A stretch of DNA of 64,000 nt. It comes from an uncultured Candidatus Melainabacteria bacterium. GTDB taxonomy: Bacteria; Cyanobacteriota; Vampirovibrionia; Gastranaerophilales; Gastranaerophilaceae. This document shows, piece by piece, positions 61,587 through 64,000 of this stretch. The notes beneath the pieces were generated by a model. That model had not been told where the DNA came from. It saw nothing but the letters and a program-made list of their open reading frames with translations, and did no database searches. Position 1 is the first letter of the stretch. Every line of letters begins with the position of its first letter. The position numbers were made by a program, and so were the translations under genes. Location: the NCBI GenBank assembly GCA_934757275.1, contig CAKVLN010000003.1, forward strand, positions 124,001 to 188,000. Direction: 5' to 3'.

Positions 61587-61868
61587 ATGATAAAATCTTT
61601 CAGTGATAAAGAAACCGAAAATATTTTTAATGGCATTAATTCAAAAAAATTCAATTCAATACAAAAAGTTGCCAAAAGAAAACTTGATATGTTGCATTTT
61701 GCATTTGCTGAACAAGATTTGTTAGTACCACCTGCCAATCGCTTTGAGCACCTTAAAGGTGAGTTATCAAAATTTTGTTCAATAAGAATTAATGACCAAT
61801 TTCGCTTAGTCTTTAGATTTGAAAATGGTTGTGCTTATGATGTACAAATTATGGATTATCACAAATAG
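61587..61868 (+). CDS. higB: HigB-like toxin (RelE superfamily)
   Basis: 93-aa ribosome-dependent mRNA interferase of the HigB/killer type. Family blocks visible: MIKSFSDKETENIFNG at the start, LLVPPANRFEHLKGE and FCSIRINDQFRLVFRF at the end, with the basic/aromatic residues around the active site. Followed after 9 nt by its antitoxin, toxin first as in HigBA loci. Apparently leaderless transcript. Confidence 0.92.
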   Translation: MIKSFSDKETENIFNGINSKKFNSIQKVAKRKLDMLHFAFAEQDLLVPPANRFEHLKGELSKFCSIRINDQFRLVFRFENGCAYDVQIMDYHK

Positions 61869-61877
61869 GAGTATTTT

Positions 61878-62165
61878 ATGAATAATAGACCTTATACACA
61901 CCCTGCAGAAATATTATTAGAAGAATTTGTAAAACCTTATGGTTTAACACAAAAACAACTATGCGAACGTTTAGGCGTAGGAATTAAAACAATAAGCGAG
62001 CTATATAACAAAAAAAGAGGAATTAGCCCTGTCATGGCACACAAGCTTGCAAATTTATTCGGCACTACGCCTGAATTTTGGATGAATGCACAATGCTACT
62101 ATGATTTGTACGTTGCATACGAAAAAGAAAAAGAAAGTATCGACAAAGTTCATAAGATTGCATAA
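61878..62165 (+). CDS. higA: HigA-like antitoxin (XRE helix-turn-helix)
   Basis: 95 aa. HTH: LTQKQLCERLGVGIKTISELYN, with PAEILLEEF upstream and AHKLANLFGTTPEFWMN downstream, the HigA signature. TAGGAG lies before the ATG. Neutralises HigB and should bind the inverted repeat in the promoter. Confidence 0.94.
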   Translation: MNNRPYTHPAEILLEEFVKPYGLTQKQLCERLGVGIKTISELYNKKRGISPVMAHKLANLFGTTPEFWMNAQCYYDLYVAYEKEKESIDKVHKIA

Positions 62166-62180
62166 AACATTAATTTTCCA

Positions 62181-62214
62181 TTGCACGCTTTAACAATATG
62201 TGATAAAATATCAC
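62181..62214 (+). promoter_or_regulatory. cdd promoter with palindrome
   Basis: TTGCAC (62181-62186), 17-bp spacer, TAAAAT (62204-62209). A perfect inverted repeat GTGATA-AAA-TATCAC (62200-62214) overlaps the -10 and abuts the ATG at 62216. The half-site TGATA also occurs in the HigA operator, in the opposite arrangement. Confidence 0.65.
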
Positions 62215-62215
62215 T

Positions 62216-62614
62216 ATGGAAATAGATTACAAATTATTAATGGATACGGCAAAAGAAGCCGCAAAAAAATCTTATTCACCTTTCTCAAAATTTGCAGTAG
62301 GTGCAGGTGTTTTAACATCTAACGGTAAAGTTTATGGCGGTTGTAATATAGAAAATTCTTCATTTGGCATGACAATTTGCGCTGAAAGATGTGCTATTTT
62401 TAAAGCAATCTCTGATGGAGAAAGAGAAATTCTTGCGGTAGCTATATATTCACCAAATGAAGATGATTGCTACCCTTGCGGTGCTTGCAGACAAGTTATG
62501 TACGAATTTCAAGGCGACAAGGAAATTGAAATTATTACAGAGGAAAAAGGCAATTTGAACATCAAAAAAATGAGCGACTTTTTACCTTTTGGTTTCAAAA
62601 TTCAAGGCGCATAA
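62216..62614 (+). CDS. cdd: Cytidine deaminase
   Basis: 132-aa pyrimidine-salvage enzyme, homotetrameric type. FAVGAGVLTSNGKVYGGCNIEN, zinc motif CAERCAI (Cys-Ala-Glu) and PCGACRQVM are intact. No Shine-Dalgarno; the ATG is at the expected transcription start. It lies near the 7TM-HD gene as is common in the era/ybeY/cdd neighbourhood of other bacteria. Confidence 0.96.
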   Translation: MEIDYKLLMDTAKEAAKKSYSPFSKFAVGAGVLTSNGKVYGGCNIENSSFGMTICAERCAIFKAISDGEREILAVAIYSPNEDDCYPCGACRQVMYEFQGDKEIEIITEEKGNLNIKKMSDFLPFGFKIQGA

Positions 62615-62626
62615 CAACTAACTATC

Positions 62627-62845
62627 ATGTATATAGTAGAACTTTTTATTAAATGGCTAAACAAGAATAAAAGAGGAGATGGGGCAAACCCTAATAATAT
62701 TTATTCAGCAAAAGAAATTACAAAACAGGAAGACGATGAAGCGTTAACCTGCAACCATAATTTCATGCCAGTAGATAGTACGGGTACTGTTTTGGCTTGT
62801 ACAAAGTGCGGGTTTGTAGTAAAAGAGAGAAATAAGGGAAAATAG
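62627..62845 (+). CDS. Small zinc-ribbon-like protein
   Basis: 72 aa, function unknown. The C-terminal part has CNHNFMP and CTKCGFVV, a plausible Cys/His zinc ribbon. The start is uncertain: no Shine-Dalgarno, 12 nt after the cdd stop, so it may be translated by coupling. Short hydrophobic N-terminal helix MYIVELFIKWL. Confidence 0.55.
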   Translation: MYIVELFIKWLNKNKRGDGANPNNIYSAKEITKQEDDEALTCNHNFMPVDSTGTVLACTKCGFVVKERNKGK

Positions 62846-62898
62846 AGGACTACTTACCAATATTTCACAACTTATTTCACTATAAGGGAAATCAATAT

Positions 62899-64000
62899 AT
62901 GACAAATTTTTTAGATTTTATATCATCAAAAACCTTTAGAAACGTAATGTGTTTTATCGTATTCACGTTTCTAATGACAGTTACAATATCTTCACAAAAC
63001 TATTTTTTTCAAAAAGTAATTGAAAATGGTATCAGTAAAAGAGATATCGTAGCGCAAAAAGATATTAAGGTTATTGATACAAAGAAAACTGAACAACACA
63101 AAAAAGAAGTTGCTCAAAATGTTGAACCGATTTTGACACAAGCAGAGGACGAATTTATTACAACAAGCCTTTTGACTTTACAAAATTCTGTAAAAAAAAT
63201 TCGTGAAAAAAATGTTTCAGAAGATATAAAAAAAGATGAACTAAACGTTTTGTTTGACGAATCTGGCAAAAAAGGCTTGATTGAATTTTTACTAAAAGCC
63301 AGTGATGACGATTTACAATCAGTTTTTGACAAATCAAAAATCACTTTGACCTCTGTTCTTAATATGGGCATTTCTGCAAAAGACTTCGATAACAACAATG
63401 TTTCAGCCATCATCAGAAGGAATTTGCCAAACAATGTGCCTCGCTATCAAGGAACATTAATCGTTGGAATTTTGAACCAAATTATAGTACCAAACCTTGT
63501 TGTTGACGAATTTGCTACCGAAATAGCGAAAAAGAATGCGCAAAATGCAGTAAAACCTTATGAAGTAGTTTTCAAAAAAGGACAAAAAATTGTTTTTGAA
63601 GGTGAACCTGTGACGAAATTAAAACGTGATGCATTAAGAGCTGCTGGTTACAACGTTTTAGAGATAAATTATGGTGGAATTATTGGTTTCTATATACTTG
63701 TTGCATTTTTTACATTTGTGTTCTTGCAATACGAAAGAAACTTTGAAAAGCAATATTTTAACGCAAAATACATGCTTATAATGTCCTCCTTCACGTTCTT
63801 TACAGCTTTAGTTTCTGCAGTACTTCCAACAGGTTTCTCGCCTTATATAATTCCAATTCCTGCTTACACAGTTTTGCTTTCAATCTTCACAACGCCTAGA
63901 AACGCCTTCTTCGCATCAACAATATTGTTGGCATTAATTTCTATTGGCATGCACTGGAATATTGAAGTTGTAGTATCCTTTATGTTATTGAACACTGTTG
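62899..64000 (+). CDS. pgpH: 7TM-HD phosphohydrolase, PgpH-like (partial, N-terminal part)
   Basis: The open frame runs off the window after 367 codons. One membrane segment (residues about 15-32), then an extracellular 7TMR-HDED domain (35-265; RDIVAQKDIKVIDTKKT, VEPILTQAEDEF, RRNLPNNV, VVFKKGQKIVFEGEPVT), then the first membrane segments of the 7TM bundle (about 275-367). The catalytic HD domain lies beyond the edge. PgpH proteins degrade cyclic di-AMP. AAGGGA lies 9 nt before the ATG. Confidence 0.88.
   Translation, partial: MTNFLDFISSKTFRNVMCFIVFTFLMTVTISSQNYFFQKVIENGISKRDIVAQKDIKVIDTKKTEQHKKEVAQNVEPILTQAEDEFITTSLLTLQNSVKKIREKNVSEDIKKDELNVLFDESGKKGLIEFLLKASDDDLQSVFDKSKITLTSVLNMGISAKDFDNNNVSAIIRRNLPNNVPRYQGTLIVGILNQIIVPNLVVDEFATEIAKKNAQNAVKPYEVVFKKGQKIVFEGEPVTKLKRDALRAAGYNVLEINYGGIIGFYILVAFFTFVFLQYERNFEKQYFNAKYMLIMSSFTFFTALVSAVLPTGFSPYIIPIPAYTVLLSIFTTPRNAFFASTILLALISIGMHWNIEVVVSFMLLNTV

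Noticed and set aside
62627..62845. Possibility that the zinc-ribbon frame is noise
   Set aside because: Cys/His spacing and in-line position between cdd and pgpH favour a real gene, so it was kept at moderate confidence.
1..64000. Reassigned UGA codon (seen in some uncultured lineages)
   Set aside because: lgt and others end at TGA at family-typical lengths, and no gene reads through TGA.

Overview
The window is chromosomal DNA from an AT-rich, diderm, fermentative bacterium using the standard bacterial code (TAA, TAG and TGA all act as stops). Outer-membrane machinery (Lgt, a Skp/OmpH chaperone, a TolC-like channel, an MCE/MlaD-type protein, a lytic transglycosylase) points to two membranes. 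AdhE, PPi-dependent phosphofructokinase and the absence of respiratory genes point to anaerobic fermentation. The mix, together with many Asn/Ser-rich cytosolic proteins carrying an N-terminal F-[KGN]-[GAS] motif, is most like gut Gastranaerophilales (non-photosynthetic Cyanobacteria-related Melainabacteria/Vampirovibrionia). This assignment is an inference; no rRNA is present to confirm it.

Layout. 0-9 kb: nucleoid protein YbaB (cut by the edge) and YebC; a TPR lipoprotein overlapping lgt; Skp; a zinc alcohol dehydrogenase; an M29 aminopeptidase with an apparently duplicated N-domain; an MCE protein; a formyltransferase and RibF. 9-13.5 kb: ProRS, UDP-GlcNAc 2-epimerase, a HExxH protein and an exported nucleoside-deaminase-like protein. 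13.5-16.0 kb: a 2.4 kb accessory segment (MarR, cupin, DUF1848) bounded by perfect 46-bp direct repeats beside tRNA-Ser(UGA). 16-24 kb: RuvA, a cytosolic 5'-nucleotidase-like protein, NnrD, TrmL, a phosphatidyltransferase, a Gfo/Idh oxidoreductase, a GlcF-like Fe-S protein, a lytic transglycosylase and a STAS protein. 24-38.8 kb: GltA/NfnB-like flavoprotein, PilT, ABC-F, PheA, TIGR02757 protein, TadA, Obg, TsaD, PFP, agmatinase and an exported unknown. 38.9-43 kb: two tandem APC permeases and GlyQ. 43-51 kb: large coiled-coil/GLUG and alanine/serine-rich proteins around adhE. 51-55.6 kb: LD-carboxypeptidase family protein, a large Alu-containing SRP RNA, Cof-type HAD phosphatase, TolC, a strongly supported unassigned small RNA and a glycine-rich tandem-repeat protein. 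55.6-64 kb: membrane glycosyltransferase, thioredoxin, DEDDh exonuclease, an RlmD/RumA-type methyltransferase, a HigBA toxin-antitoxin pair, cytidine deaminase and the start of a 7TM-HD (PgpH-type c-di-AMP phosphodiesterase) gene.

The most interesting cross-cutting signals are: (i) about ten genes whose start codon lies only 6-8 nt after a -10 hexamer and that lack a Shine-Dalgarno, implying common leaderless transcription; (ii) a recurring N-terminal F-[KGN]-[GAS] tag on unrelated proteins without signal peptides; (iii) the repeat-bounded MarR-cupin-DUF1848 island with matching operators; (iv) an orphan ~90-nt RNA with near-consensus promoter and terminator. No CRISPR array, prophage, transposase or integrase was seen.
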